NCBI RefSeq assembly: GCF_000420305.1
Contig: NZ_ATUR01000002.1
Location: 310,001-374,000 of the forward strand
Source of the DNA: Novosphingopyxis baekryungensis DSM 16222
GTDB taxonomy: Bacteria > Pseudomonadota > Alphaproteobacteria > Sphingomonadales > Sphingomonadaceae
DNA length: 64,000 nt
Reading direction: 5' to 3'
The translations under genes were made by a program, and so were the position numbers. Under the pieces are notes generated by a model that saw only the letters and a program-made list of their open reading frames with translations, searched no databases and was not told the origin of the DNA. Within the stretch, counting starts at the first letter, position 1; every line of letters begins with the position of its first letter. This document shows, in pieces, positions 18,901-27,389 of the stretch.

Positions 18901-19352
18901 AGGCACACACCCCGCCCGCCGAGCTGGCGGCGGCCGGCAAGCGCGTGGTCAAGGCACCGGAAGAGGCCTTTGTCGACGATGAGAGCGCACGGGAGACGAA
19001 GAAGCTGGCCGATCGCGGCGTGAAGATCGCCATCGGCGCGCATGGTCAACAGGCGGGTATCGGCACGCACTGGGAGCTGTGGAGCTTCGTGCGCGGCGGC
19101 ATGACGCCGCTGGAAGCGCTGGGCGCGGGCACGATCGTCGCCGCGCAGTCGCTGGGAATGGAGCGGGACATCGGCTCGCTCGAGGTCGGCAAGCTGGCAG
19201 ACCTTGTCGTGCTGCGCGCCGATCCCACCGTCGACATCCGCAATTCGGATGATATCGATTATGTCATGCTCGGCGGGCGGATGTACGATGCCGGCAGCAT
19301 GAATGAAGTGGAAACGGGGCAGACAAAGCGTCTGCCCTATTATTGGGAGTAG
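15999..19352 (+). CDS. Exported PD40/TolB-like propeller fused to amidohydrolase
   Basis: 1117-residue secreted protein. Residues 1-20 are a signal peptide (ALLVTPAFAQ). Roughly residues 80-620 contain repeated propeller blades of the PD40/TolB type (for example FSPDGSRIAFTSDRGG, WSPDGQYI, FSPDGDMIVFEKHEGG). Residues 720-1117 are an amidohydrolase: the metal site motif VIVPGYVDAHAHG, then LEHNIPLETYYEDV, IGAHGQQAGIGTHWEL and the family ending GSLEVGKLADLVVLRADP. The TTG at 15999 follows CAGGGAGAG and leads straight into the signal peptide. Such proteins are thought to hydrolyse peptides or cyclic amides outside the cytosol; the substrate is unknown. Confidence 0.88.
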   Translation: MNYALTGVLAALLVTPAFAQEYGPTPPLEQTEAPEDEIISSENNDEDAGQLPQSGETPAPVATQGVSSDTAASDDWDISSPPGFQFSQAAINVDEGSWIDVDVSPDGGTIAFSLLGDIYTMPMGGGTPTRISEGLAWEVQPRFSPDGSRIAFTSDRGGGDNIWIMNANGADKRQVTDEDFRLLNQPSWSPDGQYIVAKKHFTTGRSLGTGEIWLYHVSGGGGVQLVERPSEQWQKELGEPVYAPDGDAIYYTKNVTSGPIFEYAQDSNTDLFDILRYDLESGETTTAIGGLGGSVRPQPSPDGQRIAFVRREDGKSKLWVKDLTSGAVREIYGDLDRDVQETWAVTGVYPNMAWTPDSRSIVFWAGGKIRRIDADGGNAAVIPFRVNDSRSVAKAPHPVIPVGPDSFTAKMPRFAEVSPDGRRVVFESLGKLYVKDMGSGAPRRLTNADDASRELFPSWSRDGSRIAYVRWTDSDLGTIRTIASGGGGDRAVTSQPGHYARPHFSPDGDMIVFEKHEGGYLTAPEWSENPGVYTVATSGGTPRLINRDSARGQFGTRSDRIFMIDRSADKTELLSTDLNGQDKRVHASGDLINDFAVAPNGQYLAFRQNYEAFVAPILPGGQNVSLSPDTKALPVIKVSEGGADYIHFEGNGARVHWSMGPMLYSADMRSIFPTAPLAEGQKRPPFIAPSSGVSLARNVQADKHQGRVALVGARIVTMAGDGGGVIENGTVLIEGDRIAAIGPAGAVQVPAGTTTVDVTGKVIVPGYVDAHAHGPQGTDELVPQQNWSAIQNLALGTTTIHDPSSTASEIFVASEMQQAGQLLAPRIFSTGEVVYGAKAYGVYADIQNYDDALAHVRRLKAQGGHSVKNYNQPRREQRQMVVAASRAENMLVVAEGGSLFGMDMNLVADGNSTLEHNIPLETYYEDVLQMFSQSDTNNTPTLVVTYGGLAGDPYWRQAMNIYEHPLLKAHTPPAELAAAGKRVVKAPEEAFVDDESARETKKLADRGVKIAIGAHGQQAGIGTHWELWSFVRGGMTPLEALGAGTIVAAQSLGMERDIGSLEVGKLADLVVLRADPTVDIRNSDDIDYVMLGGRMYDAGSMNEVETGQTKRLPYYWE

Positions 19353-19383
19353 GCGCGCCTACCCCTTTTTGGTGATCCGCAAA

Positions 19384-19427
19384 GACGGTGAACAGGGTGC
19401 ACGTTAGAACTCTGTTTACCGTTTTTT
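19384..19427 (+). terminator. Terminator-like hairpin directly before a start codon
   Basis: Near-perfect stem ACGGTGAACAG (19384-19394) with CTGTTTACCGT (19412-19422), a 17-base loop and a run of six T. It can end transcription of the amidohydrolase gene. Its T run finishes only three bases before the ATG at 19431, so it could also act as an attenuator for the next two genes. Confidence 0.7.
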
Positions 19428-19430
19428 CGT

Positions 19431-19763
19431 ATGCCTAACGTCGTGAAATGTCTTCCAAAATACATGACCCTGCTATGCGGTGGGCAGCTGGCGCTGATCC
19501 TGTTTGGCCTGCTGGCACTCGCTTTCTGGCCCCCGCAAGAAGGCCGGCTGATCGTCGTTCCTTTGACGCGCGCCGCTGCGAGTGAGCTTCTGCCGCGCGC
19601 GCTGACCGGCCAGTCGCGTTTGATCGGTTCCGGGCCGCTGGGCGGGTCCTATATCCTATGGGGGCGCCGCGGCGCGGTGCAGGATGCGCTGCGCGGCCAG
19701 GCTTCGCTAGTGTTTGCCGCGCCGCGTTCGGGATGCGGCGCTATCCAGGCCATCGTCACATGA
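19431..19763 (+). CDS. Small membrane-anchored protein coupled to a chemoreceptor gene
   Basis: 110-residue protein of unknown function. One hydrophobic segment (about residues 12-34) would anchor it, leaving a C-terminal part of about 75 residues ending [12 protein letters not shown]. The stop codon overlaps the start of the following chemoreceptor gene (ATGA at 19760), which implies translational coupling and perhaps a joint role. No Shine-Dalgarno is visible before ATG 19431, because the terminator-like hairpin occupies that position; ATG 19464 is an alternative start that would shorten the N-terminus. Confidence 0.65.
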   Translation: MPNVVKCLPKYMTLLCGGQLALILFGLLALAFWPPQEGRLIVVPLTRAAASELLPRALTGQSRLIGSGPLGGSYILWGRRGAVQDALRGQASLVFAAPRSGCGAIQAIVT

Positions 19764-21283
19764 GCGAACTTGCCCTCCTGCGGAAGCGCGGCCTGGCCAT
19801 TCTGGCGGTCATGAGCTGGCTCAGCACGGCATGGCTGCTGCTCATGGGCTGGCAGCTGCAGTCCGATAATCTGGGCATTGTGCTGTTTCTCGCCATCGGC
19901 GTGAACATCGGTCCGACGCTGATGGCGCTGACCGGGCAGCATCGCACGGCTGCGCGTCTCATATCCAGCACCCTGGCCGTGATGCATCCTGCGCTGGGCG
20001 TCTATCTGCTGATGGGCCATGGCTGGATGATCGATGCCCATATGTATTTTTTCGTCGCCCTCGCGGCGCTGACGGTCCTGTGCGACTGGCGGCCGATCGC
20101 GCTGGCGTCGGTCATGATCGCAGTGCATCATCTGCTGCTGGATTTCTATGTTCCCGAATGGGTGTTTGCCGGGTCGGGCTCTTTCATGCGGGTGATGGTC
20201 CATGTGGTGGCCGTGGTGCTGCAATTTTCGGTGCTGGGCTATGTGACGGAGCGTTTGCGCCGGCTGACCGTGCGGCAGGCGCAATCGAAGGCGCACAGCG
20301 ACGAGCTCGCGCAGCAGGCGGTCGATCGGCAGGGCGAACTGCAAATGGCGATGGAGGAGCTGCGTGCCGCCCAGCAGCGCGAGCTTAACGAGCGCGCGCG
20401 GCGGTTGCGGCTGGAGCAGGATAGCGAACAGCAGCGGCAGACCGAGCGTGCCGAATTGGCCGACCGCTTTCGCGAATCCATCTCTGCCGTCGTCGATATG
20501 GTCGATCGTTCAGCGCAGGACATGCGGGCCGATGCGCTGTCATTGCGTACTGCGGCGCAACAGGCCGCCTCGCGATCCCACGAAACCTCTTCGCGCGCAG
20601 ATCGCGCATCGGGCGCATCGCGCGAACTGGCCGATCGCATGAGTGAATTGTCCACCTCCATTTCCACCATAGCGACGGCGGTCGAGCAGCAGGCCTTGTT
20701 GAGCGAATCGGCCACCGATACGGCCGGAACGGCGCACGGTACGGTCCGGTGCATGCGCGACCGCGCCGAGCATATTCAGGAACTGGCCGATGTGATCGGC
20801 GGCATTGCCTCGCACACCAATCTGCTGGCGCTGAACGCCACCATCGAGGCCTCGCGCGCCGGGGAAGCCGGGCGTGGATTTGCGGTCGTGGCGGGCGAGG
20901 TAAAATTGCTGGCACGACAAGTGAAGGACGCCACCGGTTCCATCCTCGGCCTGGTCCAGTCGACAAGCGAAGGCGCCATGGCGGCAGACCGGTCGCTTTG
21001 CGATATCCGCAACGCCGTCGATGAATTGTCGAGCGCAGCCATTTCCATCAGAACCGAAGTGAGCCGGCAACGCCAGACCGGTCAGGCGATCGAGCAACAT
21101 GCCAAAAGCACGGCCGACGATGCAGCGACTGTGATGGCGGACATCGCCGAGATTTTCTCGGTCGCGCGGGATACCGAGGCCTTGTCCGATCGGGTGTTCG
21201 ATGCGGCTGGCAGTCTCGGCGAAACGGCACGTCAGCTTCGCGCGGCGACGGACGGCTTTATCGGCAAGCTGAAAGCTGCCTGA
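19760..21283 (+). CDS. Methyl-accepting chemotaxis protein with multi-helix membrane sensor
   Basis: 507-residue chemoreceptor. The first 190 residues hold about six hydrophobic helices with histidine/aspartate-rich connectors ([32 protein letters not shown]) and no large periplasmic ligand domain. A coiled coil (about residues 190-250) leads to the MCP signalling domain with the hairpin tip [20 protein letters not shown]. No HAMP domain was recognised. It would signal through CheW/CheA to flagella or another chemosensory output; no che genes are in the window. The start overlaps the stop of the small membrane gene before it. Nature of the stimulus unknown. Confidence 0.88.
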   Translation: MSELALLRKRGLAILAVMSWLSTAWLLLMGWQLQSDNLGIVLFLAIGVNIGPTLMALTGQHRTAARLISSTLAVMHPALGVYLLMGHGWMIDAHMYFFVALAALTVLCDWRPIALASVMIAVHHLLLDFYVPEWVFAGSGSFMRVMVHVVAVVLQFSVLGYVTERLRRLTVRQAQSKAHSDELAQQAVDRQGELQMAMEELRAAQQRELNERARRLRLEQDSEQQRQTERAELADRFRESISAVVDMVDRSAQDMRADALSLRTAAQQAASRSHETSSRADRASGASRELADRMSELSTSISTIATAVEQQALLSESATDTAGTAHGTVRCMRDRAEHIQELADVIGGIASHTNLLALNATIEASRAGEAGRGFAVVAGEVKLLARQVKDATGSILGLVQSTSEGAMAADRSLCDIRNAVDELSSAAISIRTEVSRQRQTGQAIEQHAKSTADDAATVMADIAEIFSVARDTEALSDRVFDAAGSLGETARQLRAATDGFIGKLKAA

Positions 21284-21307
21284 GCCGTCCGCCGTTGAAC
21301 CGGCTGC

Positions 21308-22564
21308 TTAATCGGGCCGGGTCTGTCCTTCGCCCAATACCAGCGTCTTGTAGGTGGTCAGGCCTTCCAGCGCGACCGGCCCGCGGGCGTGAAGCCGCCC
21401 GGTTGCAATGCCGATTTCCGCGCCAAACCCGAATTCGCCGCCATCGGCAAACTGGGTGGAAGCGTTATGCATCACAATGGCGCTATCCACCGTCTGCAGG
21501 AATTTCTCGGCGATCACCTTGTCTTCGGTGATGATCGAATCGGTATGATGGCTGCCATGGGCCGCGATATGCGCGGTGGCACCGTCGACGCCGCCGACAA
21601 GCTTGGCGGACACGATAGGCTCCAGATATTCGGTGTCCCAATCTTCTGCCGTGGCAGCTTTCACACGGTCATCCATCTGCTCGATCTTGGCATCGCCGCG
21701 TACTTCGCAGCCCGCGTCGAGCAGGCCCTTGATCACATCCGGTGCAAAGCTCTGCGCCGCTTCATCGATCAGCAGCGTCTCCATGGAACCGCAGATACCG
21801 GTACGGCGCATCTTGGCGTTCACCGCGATGTCACGCGCCTTGTCGGGATCGGCTGCGCCGTCGACATAGACATGGCAGATGCCGTCCAGATGCGCGAGCA
21901 CGGGCACGCGGGCTTCGTTCTGCACGCGAGCGACCAGGCTCTTGCCCCCGCGCGGGATGATGATGTCGATCAGGCCGGCAGCCTTCAGCATCGCGCCCAC
22001 GGCGCCGCGGTCCTGCGTCGGCATCAGTTGCACCGCATCGGCGGGCAGCCCGACGCTTTCCAGACCCTCCACGATGGCGGCATGCAGCGCCTTGTTGCTG
22101 TGCACTGCTTCGGATCCACCGCGCAGGATGGCGGCATTGCCGGCCATCAGGCAGAGCAGCCCGGCATCCGCCGTCACATTCGGGCGGCTTTCATAGATGA
22201 TGCCGACCACACCGAGGGGAACCCGGCGACGCTCGAACTTCAGGCCGTTGGGCTGTTCCCACTGCTTGATGATTTCGCCCACCGGATCTGGCAGGCCGGC
22301 CACGCTGTCGGCAGCGTCGGAAATCCCGGCCAGCCGGTCCGCGTTCAGCTTCAGCCGGTCGAGCATGGCGGCGGGCAGATCGCTCGCCTTTTCCATGTCC
22401 TTGGCATTGGCCGCCAATATGGCGGCGCTGTTGTCACGCATCGCCTGCGCCGCCGCGCGCACGGCTGCGGCCTTTTCCTCCGTGGTGGCGAGCGCCAGCC
22501 GGGAAGCGGCCTTGCGGGCACGTGCGCCCATGTCCTGGATCAGGTCGTCGAAATTGTCGGTCAT
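21308..22564 (-). CDS. proA: Gamma-glutamyl phosphate reductase
   Basis: NADPH-dependent reduction of gamma-glutamyl phosphate to glutamate-5-semialdehyde, second step of proline synthesis. 418 residues, the standard length. Family marks are GVVGIIYESRPNVTADA near residue 120, LCLMAGNAAILRGGSEA near 138, and the catalytic cysteine in RRTGICGSMETLL near 255. The start ATG at 22564 overlaps the stop of proB by four bases, so the two are translationally coupled. Confidence 0.96.
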   Translation of the reverse strand: MTDNFDDLIQDMGARARKAASRLALATTEEKAAAVRAAAQAMRDNSAAILAANAKDMEKASDLPAAMLDRLKLNADRLAGISDAADSVAGLPDPVGEIIKQWEQPNGLKFERRRVPLGVVGIIYESRPNVTADAGLLCLMAGNAAILRGGSEAVHSNKALHAAIVEGLESVGLPADAVQLMPTQDRGAVGAMLKAAGLIDIIIPRGGKSLVARVQNEARVPVLAHLDGICHVYVDGAADPDKARDIAVNAKMRRTGICGSMETLLIDEAAQSFAPDVIKGLLDAGCEVRGDAKIEQMDDRVKAATAEDWDTEYLEPIVSAKLVGGVDGATAHIAAHGSHHTDSIITEDKVIAEKFLQTVDSAIVMHNASTQFADGGEFGFGAEIGIATGRLHARGPVALEGLTTYKTLVLGEGQTRPD

Positions 22565-23673
22565 ATCAGAAGCACCAGATTGTTTTTGTCGATCAGCGCG
22601 CTGCGCGGTGCGTAGCCCAGAATAGCTTCCTGCTCTTCGGCCTGCTTGCCAGCGATCGCTTTTGCGTCATTGTCATCATAACTAATGAGCCCGCGCGCCA
22701 GAAGTTGCCCGTCCTCATCATGAATATCCACCGAGTCTCCGCGCGAGAACTCGCCTTCGACATGGGTCACGCCCTTGGTCAGCAGATTGTCCCCGCTCAG
22801 CAGATGCTTCTTGGCGCCGGCATTGACGGTGAGCGTGCCCTGCACGTCGATCTTTCCGGCAATCCACGCCTTGCGCTTGTCGACGCCGCCCTCTGCGGTG
22901 AACACGGTGCCATCGCCGGTATCGCGAAAGCGGATGACGGGATTGGGCTTCTGCCCATCGGCAATGGCGAGCTGAATGCCGCTGGCCACGGCGATGCGCG
23001 CGGCCTCCACCTTGGATCCCATGCCGCCGGTGCCGGGGCCTGTCGGTGGGCCAAGGTCCACGTCCAGATCGGCCACGCTATTCACGGTCTTAAGGAACAC
23101 GGCGTCCGGATCCTTGCCCGGATCGGCCGAGAACAGCCCGGTAACGTTGCTCAGCAGCAGCACCATGTCCGCATGCGCCGCCTGCGCAACGCGGGCAGCA
23201 AGCCGGTCATTGTCACCGAAACGGATTTCGCGGGTGGTGACGCTGTCATTCTCGTTGATGATCGGCGTGACGTCGAGCGACAGCAGCCGCTCGATCGTGT
23301 CCGATGCGTTGAGATAGCGGCGGCGATCCTGCAGGTCTTCCAGCGTGACGAGGATCTGCGCGGCACGGCGACGATGGGACCGCAAAAGCTCGGAAAACAG
23401 GCCGGACAGTTCGATCTGGCCGGTCGCTGCGGAGGCCTGGCCATCGTCCAGGCTGCTTTTGCCGCCGGCAGGAAGGTCCAGAATGCGCGCACCCAAGGCC
23501 ACCGCACCGGATGCCACGATGATCGATTCGATGCCATTTTCACGCCGCAGCGTTTCCAGATCGTCGATCAGGCTGGCAAGCCAGTAACGCTCGACCTCGC
23601 CTTCAGGCGATACGAGCAGCGCTGAGCCGATCTTGACGACGAGGCGTTTCACGCCTTCGAAAGGGGAGGCCAT
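22561..23673 (-). CDS. proB: Glutamate 5-kinase
   Basis: Phosphorylates glutamate with ATP as the first and usually feedback-inhibited step of proline synthesis. 370 residues. The amino-acid kinase domain begins VVKIGSALLV near residue 11, with SGAVALGARIL near 55 and NENDSVTTREIRFGDNDRLAA near 138. A C-terminal PUA domain (about residues 280-370, containing GDNLLTKGVTHVEGEFSRGD) is present. Followed by proA with a four-base overlap. The sphingomonad neighbour obgE, often upstream, is not here. Confidence 0.96.
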   Translation of the reverse strand: MASPFEGVKRLVVKIGSALLVSPEGEVERYWLASLIDDLETLRRENGIESIIVASGAVALGARILDLPAGGKSSLDDGQASAATGQIELSGLFSELLRSHRRRAAQILVTLEDLQDRRRYLNASDTIERLLSLDVTPIINENDSVTTREIRFGDNDRLAARVAQAAHADMVLLLSNVTGLFSADPGKDPDAVFLKTVNSVADLDVDLGPPTGPGTGGMGSKVEAARIAVASGIQLAIADGQKPNPVIRFRDTGDGTVFTAEGGVDKRKAWIAGKIDVQGTLTVNAGAKKHLLSGDNLLTKGVTHVEGEFSRGDSVDIHDEDGQLLARGLISYDDNDAKAIAGKQAEEQEAILGYAPRSALIDKNNLVLLI

Positions 23674-23878
23674 GATGTGTCCTTCTTATCGTTCGGTCTA
23701 TTCTGGCACGCCCATCAGTCGATCGGCGGCCCATGCGGCAGACACATAGGGTGCGATGCCCCCGAGGTCGAGGCTAGCGACCCAGATTTTGTGCGGTGCG
23801 GCATAAGCCGCGCATATTGCGGGCGAAAAGCCTTGCCCGGCTTGACAGATGCCGGGTCCGCTGGTGGAGCCTGTCGCC

Positions 23879-24442
23879 ATGGCGCGGCTCATCATGTTCA
23901 ACAAGCCGTTCGCGGTACTGTCCCAGTTCACTGACCGGGGCAGCGAGACGAAACGACAGACCTTGTCGGACTTTGTCGATGCGCCCGGCGTCTATCCCGC
24001 AGGACGACTAGACCGGGACAGCGAAGGACTGCTGCTGCTGTGCGACGACGGGAAACTGCAGGCCCGGATTGCGGATCCGCGCTTCAAGCTGCCCAAAAGT
24101 TATCTCGTGCAGGTGGAAGGCGTGCCGGATGCGGCAGCGCTGGCCCGGTTGCGGCAGGGCGTGTCCCTCAAGGACGGCATGACGCGGCCCGCCGAGGTTG
24201 CGCAGATCGACGAACCGGCGCTGTGGCCGCGCGATCCGCCGATCCGCGTGCGCCAGAGCGTGCCGGACAGCTGGATCAGGCTGACCATCCGCGAGGGCAG
24301 GAACCGTCAGGTGCGGCGCATGACGGCGGCCGTCGGCTTTCCTACGCTGCGGCTGGTCCGCTGGTCGATCGGAGCATGGACGCTGGACGGCGTCGCCCCC
24401 GGGCAATGGATCGACGGCGATCCGAACCTCTTGCCAAAATAG
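23879..24442 (+). CDS. rluE: Ribosomal large-subunit pseudouridine synthase, RluE type
   Basis: Small pseudouridine synthase of the RsuA/RluE group, 187 residues without an S4 domain. The catalytic aspartate lies in [15 protein letters not shown] near residue 45. SYLVQVEG and the C-terminal [21 protein letters not shown] are family signatures. By family it modifies a uridine of 23S rRNA. The ATG at 23879 is chosen because the fold starts directly with RLIMFNKPF; an upstream in-frame ATG at 23849 adds ten residues outside the family alignment. Confidence 0.9.
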   Translation: MARLIMFNKPFAVLSQFTDRGSETKRQTLSDFVDAPGVYPAGRLDRDSEGLLLLCDDGKLQARIADPRFKLPKSYLVQVEGVPDAAALARLRQGVSLKDGMTRPAEVAQIDEPALWPRDPPIRVRQSVPDSWIRLTIREGRNRQVRRMTAAVGFPTLRLVRWSIGAWTLDGVAPGQWIDGDPNLLPK

Positions 24443-24493
24443 ACCGGTCGTCAGCCTCGCCAAGTCATCAATCTTGTAAGAGACGTGCGCCGA

Positions 24494-25654
24494 TCAGTTT
24501 TCCTCGTCGAGCGCCAGGCATCCGGCATTGAGCAATTGCTGGATAAGCGCGACGCACTCCGCCGTGCCATGGCTGCCCGCGGACAAGGCCACGGCGCCAT
24601 GCGCACAAAGCTGACGGGCCAGACTGGCGCTATCGCCGGCGCAGACGTTGGCTTCTCCGTCCACGAACAGCGTCACCATATCCGAAACCCCTTCGATGAA
24701 GGCAAATCGGCTGGCAGGGTTGCGCAGCAGCGTTCCGTGCTCGGTCACCAGGCGGCGCACCATGGCCGCGTCGACCGGCTGTTCCGGTTTCCAGTCGATG
24801 TCACTGGGCTTGGGGCTGGTGTTGAACCGGCCGAACCAGTTCGCGAAGCCCGGCTTGTCCAGCAGCGCCTGTGCCATCATCGCCTGCAGCCGATCGAGCG
24901 CGTCTGCGGTGATTTCCCCCGGATTGTCCTGCATGCGTAATGCCGGATCGGTGTAGCGGTCATCCTCCTCCAGCCGGTCGAGCAGCTCCTCGCTCCAGTC
25001 GGCAATCAGATCGGCGCGCGACGGGGCGCGAAAGCCGATGGAATAGGTCATGCAGTCATCGCTGACCGCCACACCGTCATGGGCAATCCCCGGCGGCACA
25101 TAGAGCATGTCGCCAGGTGCCAGCACCCATTCCTCGGATGGTGAGAACTCGGCCAGCAGGCGCAAGTCGTCATGCGGCTCGAGCGGTGTCTGCTCATCGC
25201 ATCGTCCACCGATCCGCCAGCGGCGCTGGCCCAGCCCTTGGATCAGGAACACGTCATAATGATCGAAATGCGGCCCGACGCCGCCACCGTTCACGGCGTA
25301 GCTGACCATCACATCATCGACCCGCCAGTTGGGAATGAACCGGAACGGATCGAGCAACGCGGCAACATCGGCCACATGATGATCGACGGACTGCACCAGC
25401 AGCGTCCACGGATCGGCGCCCAGTGTTGCGAACCGGTCCTCCGGCAGTGGCCCATGTTCCAGCGTCCGCTGCCCGGCGCTCTCGGACACCAGCCGCGATT
25501 CGATGACCGGTTCACAGGCGAGTCCGGCCAATTCGTCCGGTTCCAGCGGATTGCGCCACTGCGTCCACGGATTGCGGATCAGCAGCGGGCGTTTCTGCCA
25601 ATAGTCGCGCAAGAAAGCTGCTCGATCGAAATTCCGGAAGGTGAACGCGCTCAT
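24494..25654 (-). CDS. JmjC-type cupin, probable ribosomal protein L16 arginine hydroxylase
   Basis: 2-oxoglutarate- and Fe(II)-dependent oxygenase of the YcfD/RoxA type, 386 residues. Starts with FRNFDRAAFLRDYWQKRPLL, the typical entry. The iron triad is His129 and Asp131 in GPHFDHYDVFLIQ and His192 in PPGIAHDG. A C-terminal winged-helix-like part follows, as in YcfD/RoxA. In E. coli the family hydroxylates L16. The gene starts with a four-base overlap onto the stop of the 86-residue gene upstream, so both are co-translated. Confidence 0.87.
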   Translation of the reverse strand: MSAFTFRNFDRAAFLRDYWQKRPLLIRNPWTQWRNPLEPDELAGLACEPVIESRLVSESAGQRTLEHGPLPEDRFATLGADPWTLLVQSVDHHVADVAALLDPFRFIPNWRVDDVMVSYAVNGGGVGPHFDHYDVFLIQGLGQRRWRIGGRCDEQTPLEPHDDLRLLAEFSPSEEWVLAPGDMLYVPPGIAHDGVAVSDDCMTYSIGFRAPSRADLIADWSEELLDRLEEDDRYTDPALRMQDNPGEITADALDRLQAMMAQALLDKPGFANWFGRFNTSPKPSDIDWKPEQPVDAAMVRRLVTEHGTLLRNPASRFAFIEGVSDMVTLFVDGEANVCAGDSASLARQLCAHGAVALSAGSHGTAECVALIQQLLNAGCLALDEEN

Positions 25655-25911
25655 GCCGGGCCTGCGGCGTCGAACAGGTCAATGAAATTGCGTGCCGCCT
25701 CGCGGTCCGCCTCCTCCTCGAACGCAATGTCGAGCGCCGGGGCCGATCCCAGCAGATATAGCAGCGACCAAAGCGCGAAGCGCTTGGCCCGGTCCTGTTC
25801 CAGGCCGAAATCCACCAGCAGCCGCTCGGTGCCTGCCGCCAAAAGATTGGGGGTAATATCCTCCATCCGGTCGGTGGCGAAATAGCGGCGAATCAGATCA
25901 TCAAGGTCCAT
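25651..25911 (-). CDS. Small conserved-looking protein coupled to the L16 hydroxylase gene
   Basis: 86-residue acidic protein, starting DLDDLIRRYFAT and ending FIDLFDAAGPA, predicted mainly helical, without Cys, signal peptide or membrane segment. The stop overlaps the start of the JmjC oxygenase gene by four bases. No domain is recognised. The coupling suggests a partner or accessory of the oxygenase, or simply a shared operon. Confidence is for the gene being real. Confidence 0.7.
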   Translation of the reverse strand: MDLDDLIRRYFATDRMEDITPNLLAAGTERLLVDFGLEQDRAKRFALWSLLYLLGSAPALDIAFEEEADREAARNFIDLFDAAGPA

Positions 25912-25994
25912 CCAACGTCGCTAGACGCAAGCGCCGCGCACGCAAACCTATGATGGAGAAGGATGGAACGGTTGCCGGACAGGCGGGCAAACCA

Positions 25995-26069
25995 TGGTGA
26001 CCCCTACGAGAATCGAACTCGTGTTTCAGCCGTGAGAGGGCCGCGTCCTAACCGCTAGACGAAGGGGCC
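25995..26069 (-). tRNA. tRNA-Glu (anticodon CTC)
   Basis: The reverse complement folds as a 75-base tRNA with CCA encoded. The T arm is ACGAG-TTCGATT-CTCGT and the anticodon loop CTCTCAC gives CTC, reading GAG. The acceptor arm closes with one G-T pair. Such G-T pairing near the end is tolerable. Confidence 0.94.
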
Positions 26070-26390
26070 ATCGATATGGCTCATCCCGGTGGTGACTGGC
26101 CCGAGATACATCCCGCGCCGGAAAACCAACGATTTTCGGATCGCGCTGACGCTCGACCCAGAATTTCACACACGTTCAGTACGTGCATGCAGGCCGATTA
26201 ATGCGGCCCGATGGCTGGGTCAAGCTCTACTGGAACGTATCAGCATCTTAGCATTTGGCCCCTGAAGTCGCGGCGACAGAACTGAGGACAGGAGAGACGA
26301 AATAGGTTCTTCTGACGATGCGAACCATAGGCATCTGATTGCAGGTATTTCACCGTTATATCTGTGCGTTTGCGAAGTAATTCAGGAGAT
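26070..26390. other. 320-base gap between two tRNA genes, no gene seen
   Basis: No credible coding frame. A short hairpin (GGCCG...CGGCC, 26192-26208) is the only structure noticed. The two flanking tRNAs point the same way (minus), so the gap may carry the tRNA-Glu promoter on the minus strand; no clear hexamers were identified. Confidence 0.5.
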
Positions 26391-26467
26391 TGGTGCGCCC
26401 TGCAGGATTCGAACCTGCGGCCTCAAGATTAGAAGTCTCGTGCTCTATCCAACTGAGCTAAGGGCGC
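26391..26467 (-). tRNA. tRNA-Arg (anticodon TCT)
   Basis: 77-base tRNA with encoded CCA. Acceptor GCGCCCT pairs with AGGGCGC, the T arm is GCAGG-TTCGAAT-CCTGC, and the anticodon loop CTTCTAA gives TCT, reading AGA, a rare codon in this GC-rich genome. Confidence 0.96.
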
Positions 26468-26526
26468 CTGCCGCAGCGGGGACTAACCGCTTTGCGCGGG
26501 CTTTGAAAGAGCGGTAAGGGGGTTTG

Positions 26527-27270
26527 ATGCACGACAGAGAGCCGCAAGCTGCGCCGCAGCGCTTGGATGCCGGAGCGCTGGGCCAGCGGCCCTTGCGCTA
26601 TTTCGATTTCGTGATGGCTGGGTTTGTCACGATCCTGCTGTTGTCCAACGTCATCGGCGCGGCCAAGCCGACTTATGTCACCCTGTTTGGCGAGCAGATC
26701 GTCTATGGTGCCGGCATCCTGTTCTTCCCGATCGGCTATGTGATCGGCGACGTGCTGACCGAGGTCTATGGCTATGCCCGTGCGCGCCGGGTGATCTGGG
26801 CGGGGTTTGCGGCGGTGCTGTTCATGGCGTTGATGAGCTGGGTGGTGGTGTCCTTGCCACCGGCGCCCGGCTGGGATGGGCAAGAGGCCTATGAGAGGGT
26901 GTTCGGGCAGGTGCCGCGGATCGTGCTCGCCTCCGTCTGCGCGTTCTGGGCGGGGGAATTCGTCAACAGCTTCGTGATGGCCAAGATGAAGCTGTGGACC
27001 GACGGTCGGTGGCTGTGGACGCGCACCATCGGCTCCACCATTGCGGGGCAGGGGGTCGATAGCCTGATCTTTTACCCGCTCGCGTTTCTGGGGGTGTGGG
27101 AAACGCCCGTGATAATTACCGTGATGCTGTCGAACTGGCTTTTGAAGGTGGTCTGGGAGGCCTTGCTGACGCCGGCGACCTATGTCGTGATCAGCTGGCT
27201 GAAGCGCCGCGAGGGGCTGGACCTCTTTGACGAGCATACCGATTTCACGCCGTTCAGCGCGCGGGTCTGA
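26527..27270 (+). CDS. yhhQ: Queuosine precursor transporter (VUT/YhhQ family)
   Basis: Inner-membrane transporter, 247 residues with about six hydrophobic helices. By family it imports queuosine precursors such as preQ0/preQ1. Family pattern: FVTILLLSNVIGAAKPTYV near 32, FFPIGYVIGDVLTEVYGYARAR near 60, and GSTIAGQGVDSLIFYPLAF near 170 (the GxxxxQxxDS motif). ATG 26527 is preferred to the in-frame TTG directly before it. Stands alone downstream of the tRNA-Arg. Confidence 0.9.
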   Translation: MHDREPQAAPQRLDAGALGQRPLRYFDFVMAGFVTILLLSNVIGAAKPTYVTLFGEQIVYGAGILFFPIGYVIGDVLTEVYGYARARRVIWAGFAAVLFMALMSWVVVSLPPAPGWDGQEAYERVFGQVPRIVLASVCAFWAGEFVNSFVMAKMKLWTDGRWLWTRTIGSTIAGQGVDSLIFYPLAFLGVWETPVIITVMLSNWLLKVVWEALLTPATYVVISWLKRREGLDLFDEHTDFTPFSARV

Positions 27271-27319
27271 TAGCGGGAGCACGGTCAGGGCCATTTGGCG
27301 GGACCGATATTTTGCCGAT

Positions 27320-27333
27320 TTGATATCCGTCAA
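27320..27333 (+). promoter_or_regulatory. FNR/FixK-type operator
   Basis: TTGATATCCGTCAA matches the FNR consensus TTGAT-N4-ATCAA at nine of ten positions. It ends 56 bases before the ATG of the 151-residue membrane protein. If it is an activator site centred at -41.5, transcription would start about 22 bases before the ATG. An FNR-type regulator is encoded convergently 500 bases away. Confidence 0.6.
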
Positions 27334-27389
27334 AGCATTGCCGGGCGCGTCCCGGCACAACGTTTCCATCAGATCGAAGGAGACGAACG

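Noticed and set aside
23698-23931. Minus-strand open frame overlapping the rluE start
   Set aside because: No family match, no good ribosome site, and it runs into the well-supported rluE start; probably chance in a GC-rich frame.
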